Assembly: GCF_003985125.1 (NCBI RefSeq)
Contig: NZ_ML133578.1
Span: 62,001-126,000 of the forward strand
DNA length: 64,000 nt
DNA from: Rhizobium phaseoli
GTDB taxonomy: Bacteria; Pseudomonadota; Alphaproteobacteria; Rhizobiales; Rhizobiaceae
Direction: 5' to 3'
The translations under genes and the position numbers were made by a program. Positions 51,428 to 60,558 of this stretch are shown one piece after another (position 1 is the stretch's first letter; every line of letters begins with the position of its first letter). The notes beneath the pieces are model-generated. The model searched no databases. It saw only the letters and a list, made by a program, of their open reading frames with translations, and had not been told where the DNA came from.

Positions 51428-52267
51428 ATGTCCAAGGCACGCACATCTCCCATCCGCACCGGCCTCGTGCATCTGGCGCTCAGCGCCTACACACTGGTCG
51501 CGCTGTTTCCCGTGTTCCTGACCATCGTCAACTCGTTCAAGGATCGCGCCTCGATCTTCCGCGAGCCGCTGATGATCCCGACGCCGTCGACATTCAGCCT
51601 GGTCGGTTACCAGACGGTGCTGGGGCAGGGCGATTTCGCCACCTATTTCCAGAACAGCTTCATTGTGACGATCGTCTCGATCCTGCTGGTGCTGCTCTTC
51701 GGCGCCATGGCCGCCTTCGCACTATCGGAATACCGCTTCCGCGGCAATCTGCTGCTCGGGCTCTATATGGCGATCGGCATCATGATCCCGATCCGGCTCG
51801 GCACGGTGGCCATCCTGCAGGGCATGGTGGCGGCCGGCCTCGTCAATACGCTGACGGCGCTGATCCTCGTCTATACCGCGCAAGGCATACCGCTGGCGAT
51901 CTTCATCCTGTCGGAATTCATGCGCACGGTCTCGGACGATCTGAAGAATGCCGGCCGTATCGACGGGCTTTCCGAATATGCGATCTTCTTCCGCCTGGTG
52001 CTGCCGCTGGTGCGCCCCGCCATGGCGACGGTCGCCGTCTTCACCATGATCCCGATCTGGAACGATCTCTGGTTCCCGCTGATCCTGGCGCCCGCCGAGG
52101 CCACCAAGACCGTGACGCTCGGCTCGCAGATCTTCATCGGCCAGTTCGTCACCAACTGGAATGCGGTGCTGGCAGCGCTGTCGCTGGCGATCCTGCCGAT
52201 CCTGATCCTCTACGTCATCTTCTCGCGGCAGCTGATCCGCGGCATCACCTCGGGAGCCGTCAAGTGA
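51428..52267 (+). CDS. Sugar ABC permease (MalG type)
   Basis: A 279-residue membrane protein with six segments and the EAA loop SDDLKNAGRIDGLSEYAIFFRLVLPLVRPA. GAGGAG precedes the start. Its stop overlaps the GTG start of the dehydrogenase gene (GTGA). Confidence 0.93.
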   Translation: MSKARTSPIRTGLVHLALSAYTLVALFPVFLTIVNSFKDRASIFREPLMIPTPSTFSLVGYQTVLGQGDFATYFQNSFIVTIVSILLVLLFGAMAAFALSEYRFRGNLLLGLYMAIGIMIPIRLGTVAILQGMVAAGLVNTLTALILVYTAQGIPLAIFILSEFMRTVSDDLKNAGRIDGLSEYAIFFRLVLPLVRPAMATVAVFTMIPIWNDLWFPLILAPAEATKTVTLGSQIFIGQFVTNWNAVLAALSLAILPILILYVIFSRQLIRGITSGAVK

Positions 52268-53325
52268 GCCAGGAAAAACCGATCCGCGTTCTCGTCGCCG
52301 GCCTCGGCAATATGGGCCGCAGCCATGCGCTTGCCTATCACAACGATCCAGGTTTCGAGATTATCGGTCTGGTCAACCGCTCCCCGGCGAAGCTGGAGCC
52401 CGAACTGCAGGCCTATACGGTTCATCCCGATTTCATGACGGCGCTTGCCGAACTGAAGCCGGATCTCTGCTCGATCAACACCTATTCCGACAGCCATGCC
52501 GATTATGCCGTCGCCGCCTTCGAGGCCGGCTGCCATGTCTTCGTGGAGAAGCCGCTGGCGACCACGGTCGCCGACGCCGAGCGGGTGGTGTCGGCGGCGA
52601 AGAAAACGGGGCGCAAGCTGGTGATCGGCTATATCCTTCGCCACCACCCGTCCTGGACGAAACTGATCGAGGAGGCGCGCAAGCTCGGCCCGCCTTACGT
52701 CTTCCGCATGAACCTCAACCAGCAGTCCAGCGGCCCGACCTGGGCGACGCACAAGTCGCTGATGCGTACGACCTCGCCGATCGTCGATTGCGGCGTGCAT
52801 TATGTCGACGTCATGTGCCAGATCACCGATGCGAGAGCCGTCGAGGTGCGCGGCATGGGGCTGCGCCTCTCCGATGAGATCGCCGCAGACATGTACAATT
52901 ACGGTCAACTGCAGGTGCTCTTCGAGGATGGTTCGGTCGGCTGGTACGAGGCTGGCTGGGGGCCGATGATTTCGGAGACCGCCTTCTTCGTGAAGGACGT
53001 GATGTCGCCGAAGGGCGCGGTGTCGATCGTCATGGATCCGAACGCCAAGTCCGACGATATCGACACCCACACCAAAACTTCCGTGATCCGTCTGCATACG
53101 GCCGAAACCGGCCCGGACGGCAAGTTCATCCGGCCCGACCAGGACATGAGGATGACGGGCGAGCCCGGTCATCAGGCACTCTGCGACCTGGAACAGGCCT
53201 TCATGCTGAGGGCGATCCGCGAGGATCTGAACCTCGATCGCCATATGGCGGATGCGGTGGCGTCGCTACGCATCTGCCTTGCCGCCGACGAGAGCGTGCG
53301 CACCGGCCAGCCGGTCAGATTGTAA
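52264..53325 (+). CDS. Gfo/Idh/MocA-family oxidoreductase
   Basis: The 353-residue protein has the NAD(P) Rossmann motif RVLVAGLGNMGRSHA, the EKPLA motif (FVEKPLATTV near 92) with the catalytic Lys, and the C-terminal beta-sheet domain (DCGVHYVDVMCQIT with the active-site His). It oxidises or epimerises the imported sugar. The GTG start overlaps the permease stop, so it is translationally coupled. Length is typical. Confidence 0.92.
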   Translation: MSQEKPIRVLVAGLGNMGRSHALAYHNDPGFEIIGLVNRSPAKLEPELQAYTVHPDFMTALAELKPDLCSINTYSDSHADYAVAAFEAGCHVFVEKPLATTVADAERVVSAAKKTGRKLVIGYILRHHPSWTKLIEEARKLGPPYVFRMNLNQQSSGPTWATHKSLMRTTSPIVDCGVHYVDVMCQITDARAVEVRGMGLRLSDEIAADMYNYGQLQVLFEDGSVGWYEAGWGPMISETAFFVKDVMSPKGAVSIVMDPNAKSDDIDTHTKTSVIRLHTAETGPDGKFIRPDQDMRMTGEPGHQALCDLEQAFMLRAIREDLNLDRHMADAVASLRICLAADESVRTGQPVRL

Positions 53326-53335
53326 GGAAAAATCA

Positions 53336-54337
53336 GTGGGATCGCTTCAACTCAAATCCATCCGCAAGACCTATGGTACGCATGAGGTGCTGAAGGGCAT
53401 CGACCTCGAGGTCAAGGACGGTGAATTCGTGATCTTCGTCGGCCCGTCGGGCTGCGGAAAGTCGACGCTGTTGCGCAGCATCGCCGGCCTTGAGGACGTC
53501 ACCTCGGGCGCCGTCATTATCAACGGCCGCGACGAGACACTGACGCCGCCGGCCAAGCGGGGCATCGCCATGGTGTTCCAGTCCTATGCGCTCTATCCGC
53601 ACCTGACGGTCAAGGACAATATGGGGCTCGGCCTCAAGCAGGCCGGCACGGCCAAGGATGAGATCGACAAACGCGTCAGCAAGGCGTCGGGCATGCTGTC
53701 GCTCGCGCCCTATCTGGCGCGGCGGCCGGCCGAACTCTCAGGCGGCCAGCGCCAGCGCGTCGCGATCGGCCGCGCCATCGTGCGCGAACCGGAACTTTTC
53801 CTGTTCGACGAGCCGTTGTCGAATCTCGATGCGGCGCTGCGCGTCCAGACCCGCCTCGAAATCGCCCGGCTGCACCGCAGCCTGAAGGCGACGATGATCT
53901 ATGTCACCCACGACCAGGTCGAGGCAATGACGCTGGCCGACAAGATCGTCGTGCTGAATGCCGGCACGATCGAGCAGATCGGCTCGCCGATGGAACTTTA
54001 CAACCGCCCGGCCAATGTCTTCGTCGCCGGCTTCATCGGCTCGCCGCAGATGAATTTCATCGCCGGCGAGAAGGTCGGCGATCACAGCGCCAAGACGATC
54101 GGCGTGCGTCCCGAACATATGACGCTGTCGCGCGAGCAGGGTGCCTGGGCCGCAAAGGTCGTGCATGTCGAACATCTCGGTGCCGACACGATCATCTATC
54201 TGGAATCCGACCAGTGCGGCCTGCTGACGGCCCGCCTCTTCGGTGAACACCAGTACGAGCCGGATGAGATCGTCTATGCGACGCCGGATCAGGCGCGCGT
54301 GCACCGCTTCGATGCGGACGACCGGGCGATCCGCTGA
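53336..54337 (+). CDS. Sugar ABC transporter ATPase (UgpC/MsmK type)
   Basis: The 333-residue ATPase has Walker A GPSGCGKS, Q-loop FQSYALYPHL, signature LSGGQRQRVAIGRAI, Walker B LFLFDEPLSNLD, H-loop VTHDQVEAMTLADK and a C-terminal TOBE domain (PEHMTLSREQG). GTG 53336 follows AAGGAAAAATCA. It ends the CUT1 operon. A bidirectional terminator follows. Confidence 0.93.
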   Translation: MGSLQLKSIRKTYGTHEVLKGIDLEVKDGEFVIFVGPSGCGKSTLLRSIAGLEDVTSGAVIINGRDETLTPPAKRGIAMVFQSYALYPHLTVKDNMGLGLKQAGTAKDEIDKRVSKASGMLSLAPYLARRPAELSGGQRQRVAIGRAIVREPELFLFDEPLSNLDAALRVQTRLEIARLHRSLKATMIYVTHDQVEAMTLADKIVVLNAGTIEQIGSPMELYNRPANVFVAGFIGSPQMNFIAGEKVGDHSAKTIGVRPEHMTLSREQGAWAAKVVHVEHLGADTIIYLESDQCGLLTARLFGEHQYEPDEIVYATPDQARVHRFDADDRAIR

Positions 54338-54458
54338 GGTGCCTTTCCCTTCTCCCCAGCGGGGAGAAGAGATTCGTGGGAATACCTTCGCCCCTTCCCC
54401 CTCGCCGAAGCGAGAAGGATCTGACAAGGCTGTTGTCTCCTCCGTCATTCCGACAACG

Positions 54459-54485
54459 AAAAGGCGCCGTTTCGCGGCGCCTTTT
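54459..54485. terminator. Bidirectional terminator between convergent ABC operons
   Basis: AAAAGGCGCCG pairs with CGGCGCCTTTT around loop TTTCG, so either transcript ends in a T-run. Lies between operons ending at 54337 and 54508. Confidence 0.9.
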
Positions 54486-54507
54486 GCATGCGCGGTGCGC
54501 GCGAATA

Positions 54508-55569
54508 TCAGTCGCGGATGACCAGCAGATCAGCTGCCATGAAACGCAGCGTCACGGTTTCGCCGGCCTGCGGCGGGGTTACGCCGGGGCTGTTGAACAT
54601 GTCGAAGGAGATGACATTGCCGCCGACATTCATGCGGGTGCGGATGACCGACCCCAGGAAGTGAGCCGAGACGACCTGGCCGGTCAGCGCCGTATCGCTT
54701 CTAGCTGTGTCGGAGAGCGAGCCCGCTTCCGGGCGTAGCGCCAGCGAGATGGTCTCGCCGGCCTTATGGGCTGCGACCGACTGCTTCAACGTGATTTGCT
54801 GATCCCCGATCTGGATGAGGTTGGCGTCGGGGTCGACGACCTTGGCCTCGATGAGATTCAGCGTGCCGACGAAAGAGGCGACGAAGCGCGTCGCCGGCGT
54901 ATTGTAGATTTCGAAGGGCGAACCGATCTGGTCGGCCTTGCCGGCATTCATGACGACGATGCGGTCGGAGATCGACAACGCCTCTTCCTGGTCATGGGTA
55001 ACGAAAACCGTGGTGATGCCGAGCTGCTGCTGGATCTGGCGGATTTCCTCGCGCAGCGACACGCGGATCTTGGCATCGAGGGCCGACAGCGGCTCGTCGA
55101 GCAGCAGTACCTGCGGCTTGACGGCGAGCGCGCGGGCCAGCGCAACACGCTGCTGCTGGCCGCCCGACATCTGATAGGGGAAGCGGTCGGCCAGATGGTC
55201 GAGCTTGATCAGACCGAGCATTTCCTTGACGCGGGCGTCGATCTCAGGCTTGGAGGCGCCGGCGACCTTCAGGCCGAAGGCGACGTTGTCGTGCACCGTC
55301 ATATTCGGAAATAGCGCATAGGCCTGGAAGACCATGCCGATATTGCGCTGGTTCGGTTTCAGCGAACTCTGGTCCTTGCCGTTGATGCTCAGCGTGCCGC
55401 CGGTCGGCGTCTCGAAGCCGGCGATCATGCGCAGAACGGTCGTCTTGCCGCAGCCCGACGGTCCGAGGAAGGAGACGAACTCGCCCTTCTCGATGTTCAT
55501 GTTGAAGTTCTTGACGACCTGCACCGGGCCGAAGGATTTCTGGATGTTGTTCAGTGTGAGAAAAGACAT
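54508..55569 (-). CDS. ABC transporter ATPase (PotA/AfuC type)
   Basis: The 353-residue ATPase has GPSGCGKT, FQAYALFPNM, MSGGQQQRVALARALA, LLLDEPLSALD and VTHDQEEALSISD, and a C-terminal TOBE domain. It is the last gene of a minus-strand operon: RpiR, binding protein, two permeases, ATPase. AAGGTAACC precedes the ATG. Confidence 0.92.
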   Translation of the reverse strand: MSFLTLNNIQKSFGPVQVVKNFNMNIEKGEFVSFLGPSGCGKTTVLRMIAGFETPTGGTLSINGKDQSSLKPNQRNIGMVFQAYALFPNMTVHDNVAFGLKVAGASKPEIDARVKEMLGLIKLDHLADRFPYQMSGGQQQRVALARALAVKPQVLLLDEPLSALDAKIRVSLREEIRQIQQQLGITTVFVTHDQEEALSISDRIVVMNAGKADQIGSPFEIYNTPATRFVASFVGTLNLIEAKVVDPDANLIQIGDQQITLKQSVAAHKAGETISLALRPEAGSLSDTARSDTALTGQVVSAHFLGSVIRTRMNVGGNVISFDMFNSPGVTPPQAGETVTLRFMAADLLVIRD

Positions 55570-55581
55570 GAGCCGGTTACC

Positions 55582-56370
55582 TTAAGCCTTTGCCGGGCGG
55601 GCTTTGCCGAAGCGGGAAACGAGGTTGAGCAGGCCCATGCTGAGCCAGGTGATCGAGAAGGCGATGACGGCGAGCGCCGAAGGCTCGTAGGCCTTGTTGG
55701 CGCCGACAAGCTGCAGGTAGGGGCCGAAGGCCGGACGGTTGAGCAGGGCGGCGAAGGTGAATTCGCCCATGACGATCGCCAGCGTGATGAAGGCGCCCGA
55801 GAGCACGCCACTCATGACATTGGGGAAAATGCACCGGAACATGATGGTCGTCCAGCGCGCGCCGAGGCTCTCTGCCGCTTCCGTGAGGGTGCGGACGTCA
55901 ATGGCGCGCATGGCGGTGTCGACGGCACGGTACATATAGGGCAGGGACAGCGTGATGTAGGAGAACACCAGCAGGACGTTGGTGCCGGTCGTCGAACCCG
56001 TCAACGGCAAGTAGGACGACGAATTGTACATCCTGAGATAACCGAAGACGATGACGATCGCCGGGATGACGAGCGGCAGCAGCGTGATGAATTCGACGAC
56101 GGGGCGCATCTGCGGCAGGCGCAGCCGCACCCAGTAGGCGGTAGGGACGACGAGCAGCATGCCGAAGACGATGGTAAGAAGCGCCATCAGCATGGAGTAG
56201 CCGAAGGTCTCGCGGAACTGGGCATCGGAAAAGACCGACTGGTAAGCGTCGAAGCTATATTCGCCTCGGCGCATGCGCAGCGAAAACTCGATCGTGCCGA
56301 TCAGTGGAATGACGAAATAGGATGCGCCCAGAATAATGGCGATCCAGGCGCCGAGGCGTTGAGCTTTCAT
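55582..56370 (-). CDS. ABC permease (second, PotC type)
   Basis: A 262-residue inner-membrane protein starting MKAQRLGAWIAIILGASYF, with six membrane segments and EAA loop TEAAESLGARWTTIMFRCIFPNVMSG. Its ATG overlaps the stop of the first permease (ATGA), so the longer frame to 56616 is not used. Confidence 0.92.
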   Translation of the reverse strand: MKAQRLGAWIAIILGASYFVIPLIGTIEFSLRMRRGEYSFDAYQSVFSDAQFRETFGYSMLMALLTIVFGMLLVVPTAYWVRLRLPQMRPVVEFITLLPLVIPAIVIVFGYLRMYNSSSYLPLTGSTTGTNVLLVFSYITLSLPYMYRAVDTAMRAIDVRTLTEAAESLGARWTTIMFRCIFPNVMSGVLSGAFITLAIVMGEFTFAALLNRPAFGPYLQLVGANKAYEPSALAVIAFSITWLSMGLLNLVSRFGKARPAKA

Positions 56371-57260
56371 TTCTGCCACCGTTCGGCGCGCATGCGCAGC
56401 ATGAGGTAAAGGACGTTGGAGACGCCTGTTATGACGATCATGCCGAGCGCGATGGCATAACCGAGATTGGCATTGTGCAGGACGTCGCCGCGAATCTGGG
56501 CATAGAGCAGGATCGGTACGATGTTCAGCGAACTGCCGGTCAGTGCAAAGGCGGTGGCGATGGCGCCGAAGGCGTTGGCGAAGAGCAGCAGCGTCGTGCC
56601 GAGCAGGCTCGGCCACAGGATCGGCAGGGCAACCATCGTCCAGTATTGGCGGTTGGTGGCGCCCAGGATCTCAGAGGCCTCGCGCCATTCCTTCTTCATG
56701 CCGTCGAGCGCCGGCGTCAGGATCAGCACCATCAGCGGGATCTGGAAATACATATAGGTGATGGTGAGGCCGAAGAAGGACAGCAGATTAAAGCCGGTGC
56801 TGTAAAGGTTGAAGTCGAACCATTCGCGCAGGAAAACCGTCACGAGGCCGGTGCGGCCAAGCGTTGCGAGGAAGGCGAAGGCGAGGGGCACGCCGGCAAA
56901 ATTCGAGGCGACGCCGGAGAAGGTCAGAAGCGTCGAGCGCACCGAATTGGGCAGGCCGCCGAGCACCACGGCCCAGGCGAGGAAAAAGCCGATCAGCGCG
57001 CCGCCGAGAGCCGACGCTACGGAGACGCGAATACTGATCCAGTAAGCGCTCATGATCGACGGGGTAAAGAGATCGCCGATATTCTTCAGCGTGAAGTTAC
57101 CCTCGGGCGTCAGAAACGCGCCCGCCACCAGATAAAGCGTGGGGATGATCAGGAACAGCAGCGAAAAGATAATGAAAGGTGCAATGCCCAGCCAGTCGAT
57201 CACGCGGTCTCTGTTGATCAAGGGGGCGCTGCTCACCATAGGCGTTGAAACCGTGCTCAT
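56367..57260 (-). CDS. ABC permease (first, PotB type)
   Basis: A 297-residue membrane protein with six segments and an EAA-like loop WREASEILGATNRQYWTMVALPILWPS. Start 57260 follows AGGATGAGC; the frame is open to 57281. A strong terminator lies between this gene and the binding-protein gene upstream, so its level is likely lower. Confidence 0.92.
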   Translation of the reverse strand: MSTVSTPMVSSAPLINRDRVIDWLGIAPFIIFSLLFLIIPTLYLVAGAFLTPEGNFTLKNIGDLFTPSIMSAYWISIRVSVASALGGALIGFFLAWAVVLGGLPNSVRSTLLTFSGVASNFAGVPLAFAFLATLGRTGLVTVFLREWFDFNLYSTGFNLLSFFGLTITYMYFQIPLMVLILTPALDGMKKEWREASEILGATNRQYWTMVALPILWPSLLGTTLLLFANAFGAIATAFALTGSSLNIVPILLYAQIRGDVLHNANLGYAIALGMIVITGVSNVLYLMLRMRAERWQK

Positions 57261-57290
57261 GAAAAGCTCATCCTGGGGCATCGGAGTGAG

Positions 57291-57321
57291 AAAAAAACCT
57301 CCCCGCCCTGAGGCGGGGAGG
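57291..57321 (-). terminator. Attenuating terminator after the binding-protein gene
   Basis: On the minus strand CCTCCCCGCC and GGCGGGGAGG (loop of four) are followed by seven T. It lies between binding protein and permease and would keep the binding protein more abundant than the membrane parts. Confidence 0.88.
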
Positions 57322-57334
57322 CAGGATCGAATAT

Positions 57335-58438
57335 TTACTTGACGCTGGCGCCGACGACGGAATCCCAGTTCTTGGTGATGGTTTCCTTGCCTGCAGCCTG
57401 CTCTTCGAGCGTCGGGAAAACAGCCTTTTCATAGGCTGCTGCCGGCGGCAGCTTGTCGAGCAGATCCTTCGGGATCTTGTTGTTCTTGGCAAGATCATTG
57501 AAGCGGATCGGGTGGCAGTAGCCCTTCAGCCAGCCGAGCTGACCTTCGTCGGAGTAAAGATACTCCATCCAGAGCTTGGCAGCGTTCGGATGCGGAGCGA
57601 AGGCGGAAATCGCCTGGACGTAGACACCAGCAACGACGCCCGTCTTCGGCACGATGACCTCGAACGGAGGATTGCCCTTGAGGCTCTGACCCCAGGACAA
57701 GGCGTTGTAGTCCCAGGCGACGATGATCGGCGTCGAGCCCTGCGCGAAGGGAGCAGCCTTACCGACAACCGGCACGAAGTTGCCGGCCTTGTTCAGCTCG
57801 GCGAAGAACTTCAGGCCTTCTTCGCCTGCCTTGGCTGCGTCACCGCCCGATGCGGAAAGACCAGCGGCGTAGACGCCCTGGACAGCCTGGTTGGCGGTGC
57901 GCGGATCGCCGGCGAGCGCAACGGTGTTTGCGTAGTCGCTCTTCTTCAGATCGGCCCAGTCGGCCGGCGACTGCTTGACGAGGTCCTTGTTCACGAGGAA
58001 CGAAAGAACGCCGTAATAGTCCCCGTACCAATAGCCTTCCGGATCCTTGGCCGTATCCGGGATCGAATCCCAGGTGGAGACCTTGTAAGGCTGGATCAGG
58101 CCGTCTTTCTTGGCGGACGGGCCGAAGGAGAGGCCGACGTCGATGACATCAGGAGCCTGCGGGCCGGTGTTGCCCTTGTTGGCCTTGATGGCTTCGACTT
58201 CGTCGCCCGAACCGGCATCCGGGTTCAGCTCGTTGACCTCGAGGCCATATTTGGCCTTGAAGCCGGCAATGACGTCGCCATAGCCGCACCAGTCGTGCGG
58301 GAGAGCGATTGTGGTCAGCGTGCCTTCTTTCTTGGCGGCAGCGATAAGTTCTGCGCTCGGTTCTGCAGCGGCAATCGCGGTCGAAGCCACGATCATCGCA
58401 GTAGAAAGCGACAGGAGTCGAGAAATGTTAGAGATCAC
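57335..58438 (-). CDS. Periplasmic binding protein of the RpiR-linked ABC transporter
   Basis: A 367-residue precursor with signal peptide (cleavage near AIAAAE, residue 25) and a PotD/Fe(III)-type solute-binding fold: GTLTTIALPHDWCGYGDVIAGF, VIDVGLSFGPSAKKDG, YGVLSFLVNKD, IIVAWDYNALSWG. GTG 58438 follows AAGGAGAACAACA. The ligand is not identifiable from sequence alone; polyamine or a phosphonate-like amine are the usual choices. Confidence 0.9.
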   Translation of the reverse strand: MISNISRLLSLSTAMIVASTAIAAAEPSAELIAAAKKEGTLTTIALPHDWCGYGDVIAGFKAKYGLEVNELNPDAGSGDEVEAIKANKGNTGPQAPDVIDVGLSFGPSAKKDGLIQPYKVSTWDSIPDTAKDPEGYWYGDYYGVLSFLVNKDLVKQSPADWADLKKSDYANTVALAGDPRTANQAVQGVYAAGLSASGGDAAKAGEEGLKFFAELNKAGNFVPVVGKAAPFAQGSTPIIVAWDYNALSWGQSLKGNPPFEVIVPKTGVVAGVYVQAISAFAPHPNAAKLWMEYLYSDEGQLGWLKGYCHPIRFNDLAKNNKIPKDLLDKLPPAAAYEKAVFPTLEEQAAGKETITKNWDSVVGASVK

Positions 58439-58627
58439 TGTTGTTCTCCTTCGGGTTTTCAGTGTCTGGCGATGCTGTTAATGAGCTTACATGAAGCTTG
58501 TGTGACGGCTGCGTGACGGTGATTTTGCATGAATAGCAGGCGCTTGTGACAAATGTTCCATTTGCGACAGCGCGGTCTATTTCCGCAAAAATCCGCCATT
58601 GTTTTTCTCCCTCTTTGTCTTGTCCTC

Positions 58628-59584
58628 CTAACCCGGTTTGCGGAAGAGTTTGGTCTGCTCGAACAGCCCCTCCAATGTCTTCATGCGTTCCTTTGTCTCG
58701 TCCCAGGTCGAATTCTGGACGGCTTCGATCAGCGCCTCGACGATGAACAGGGTAACGACGGAGGAATCCCAGGCCGACGGTGCCTCGATCCGGACGCGGA
58801 AGGCGTGGCGGGCGAGTTTGGCGGCCGGTGAGCCCCATTGGTCGGTGAAGACAACAATTTCGGCGCCGCGCTTGCGGGCGGCGGTGGCAAGGCTGACCAT
58901 TTCCTGCTCGTAGCGGCGAATGTCGAAGATGATCAGGATGTCGCCGGCATTCATGTTGAGGACATATTGCGGCCAACTGCTGGAATTCGCCGATAGCAGC
59001 GTCGTTGCCGGCCGAATGACCTGCATATGGGTGAAGAAATATTCGGCAAGCGCGCCGGTGATGCGGCCGCCGACGAAATAGAGGCCGCGCTTGCGGTCGG
59101 AGAGCAGCGAGGCGACGCTGTCGAAGGTCGCGGTGTCGAGATCGCTCAGCGTTTGGCGCAGATTGCCCATAATGGCATCGGCGAAACGATTGAGAATATG
59201 AGTGCCCGGCGCGTTCTGCGCCCAGCGGTCATGTTTGGCGATCGGGTTCGATATCGTCGCCTCGACCTCCAGATGCAGATGCGCCTGAAAGTCCGGATAG
59301 CCCTTGAAGCCGAGCTTCTGCACCATGCGCACCACGGTCGGCGTCGAAACGCCGGCATTCTCAGCGATGGTGGTGATGCTGCCGAGGCCGGAAACCGGAT
59401 AATTGTCGAGAAGGCTTTCGGCCAGTTGCTTTTCAGCGCGCGTCAGCACCCCGAAATGCGAGTGTATGACGTCCGAAACCGTCTTCGACGCAACTGTCAC
59501 CTGATCTGCTCCCCGGGATGGTCTGGCGCCATTTTCCCAATCGAAGTTAACAACGCTGTCACAATCCATGTCAACTGCTGTCAT
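58628..59584 (-). CDS. RpiR-family regulator (HTH plus SIS domain)
   Basis: A 318-residue protein with an N-terminal HTH (LTRAEKQLAESLLDNYPVSGLGSITTIAENAGVSTPTVVRMVQKLGF) and a SIS sugar-phosphate-binding domain (GLYFVGGRITGALAEYFFTHM, DILIIFDIRRYEQEMVSLATAA). RpiR regulators sense phosphorylated sugars or amino-acid derivatives. It heads the minus-strand ABC operon and is divergent from the catabolic genes at 59662, so it may control both. The exact start (59584 or inside) is uncertain. Confidence 0.9.
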   Translation of the reverse strand: MTAVDMDCDSVVNFDWENGARPSRGADQVTVASKTVSDVIHSHFGVLTRAEKQLAESLLDNYPVSGLGSITTIAENAGVSTPTVVRMVQKLGFKGYPDFQAHLHLEVEATISNPIAKHDRWAQNAPGTHILNRFADAIMGNLRQTLSDLDTATFDSVASLLSDRKRGLYFVGGRITGALAEYFFTHMQVIRPATTLLSANSSSWPQYVLNMNAGDILIIFDIRRYEQEMVSLATAARKRGAEIVVFTDQWGSPAAKLARHAFRVRIEAPSAWDSSVVTLFIVEALIEAVQNSTWDETKERMKTLEGLFEQTKLFRKPG

Positions 59585-59661
59585 GAAAAGAAATTTTCAG
59601 AGGATGCTTGACACTCGCCGGAACCTGAAGAATTCTTTTCTTATAAGGAATTTATTAAGGA

Positions 59662-60441
59662 GTGGCGCCTTTGGTGCTGGCCCGGCCGAAAATCCTCAGT
59701 GAAGCCGACGGTGATTGCGTCGGGATCGAGCGCGCCGGCGGCCGGAGCCCGGTGCTTCTCGTCTGCGAGCATGCTTCGAACACACTTCCGATCCAATTCG
59801 GCGATCTTGGCCTGCCCAGCGAAGCGCTCTCAAGCCATATTGCCTGGGATCCCGGGGCTCTTGCGGTCGCCCGCAGCATATCGGAAGCGCTCGATGCGAC
59901 GCTTGTCTACCAGCGTTTTTCAAGGCTGATCTACGACTGCAACCGGCCGCCGAGTTCGCCCGGCGCCATGCCTGAAACAAGCGAAATCTACGCCATCCCC
60001 GGCAACAAGGATTTGAGCGCCGAGGAACGGCTTGCCCGCACTGATGCGCTCTACGTGCCCTTTCACGACGCCATTCGCGGGTTGATCCGCGATCGCCGGG
60101 CGAGGAGACAAGACAGCGTCATCGTGACGATGCACAGCTTCACGCCGGTCTATCACGGCCGCGAGCGTGCAGTCGAACTCGGCATATTGCATGATGAGGA
60201 TAGCCGGCTTGCCGACCGCATGTTGGACGCCGCCGCCGAGGCGCCGCTTTACAGGACGGAACGCAACCAGCCTTACGGGCCCGAGGATGGCGTAACCCAT
60301 ACGCTGATCCTGCACGGGCTCTCGAACGGCTTGCGCAATGTAATGATCGAGGTCCGCAACGACCTCATCGCAGACGATGTCGGCCAAGGGGTCATGGCCG
60401 ACTATCTAAAAGGGCTGCTCCAGCAAAGCCTGGACGCCTGA
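59662..60441 (+). CDS. N-formylglutamate amidohydrolase family protein
   Basis: A 259-residue zinc hydrolase-like protein: LLVCEHASNTLP, HIAWDPGALAVA, SRLIYDCNRPP, VTMHSFTPVY and MIEVRNDLI carry the conserved His/Glu/Arg of the HutG family, which cleaves N-formylglutamate and in other members related N-acyl amino acids. GTG 59662 or GTG 59674 both have usable ribosome-binding sites. It leads a divergent set with permease, glutamine-synthetase-like ligase and aldehyde dehydrogenase. Confidence 0.85.
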   Translation: MAPLVLARPKILSEADGDCVGIERAGGRSPVLLVCEHASNTLPIQFGDLGLPSEALSSHIAWDPGALAVARSISEALDATLVYQRFSRLIYDCNRPPSSPGAMPETSEIYAIPGNKDLSAEERLARTDALYVPFHDAIRGLIRDRRARRQDSVIVTMHSFTPVYHGRERAVELGILHDEDSRLADRMLDAAAEAPLYRTERNQPYGPEDGVTHTLILHGLSNGLRNVMIEVRNDLIADDVGQGVMADYLKGLLQQSLDA

Positions 60442-60558
60442 TAAAAAAAGACCCGAGGGAGCAGTTTAACTGCGGACGTCCGCATGGCGAAAATGCCGCG
60501 GGCAATTGGCACTGGATCGGCCCGCAATTCCGCGGCCGGTCGTGAACAGGGGGAAGTC

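Noticed and set aside
50746..53325. An 859-residue open frame that begins inside the first sugar permease
   Set aside because: Only its last 353 residues are a real protein (Gfo/Idh/MocA, GTG 52264). The first part overlaps two clear permeases in another frame and is Arg/Ala/Pro-rich, as expected from high-GC shadow frames.
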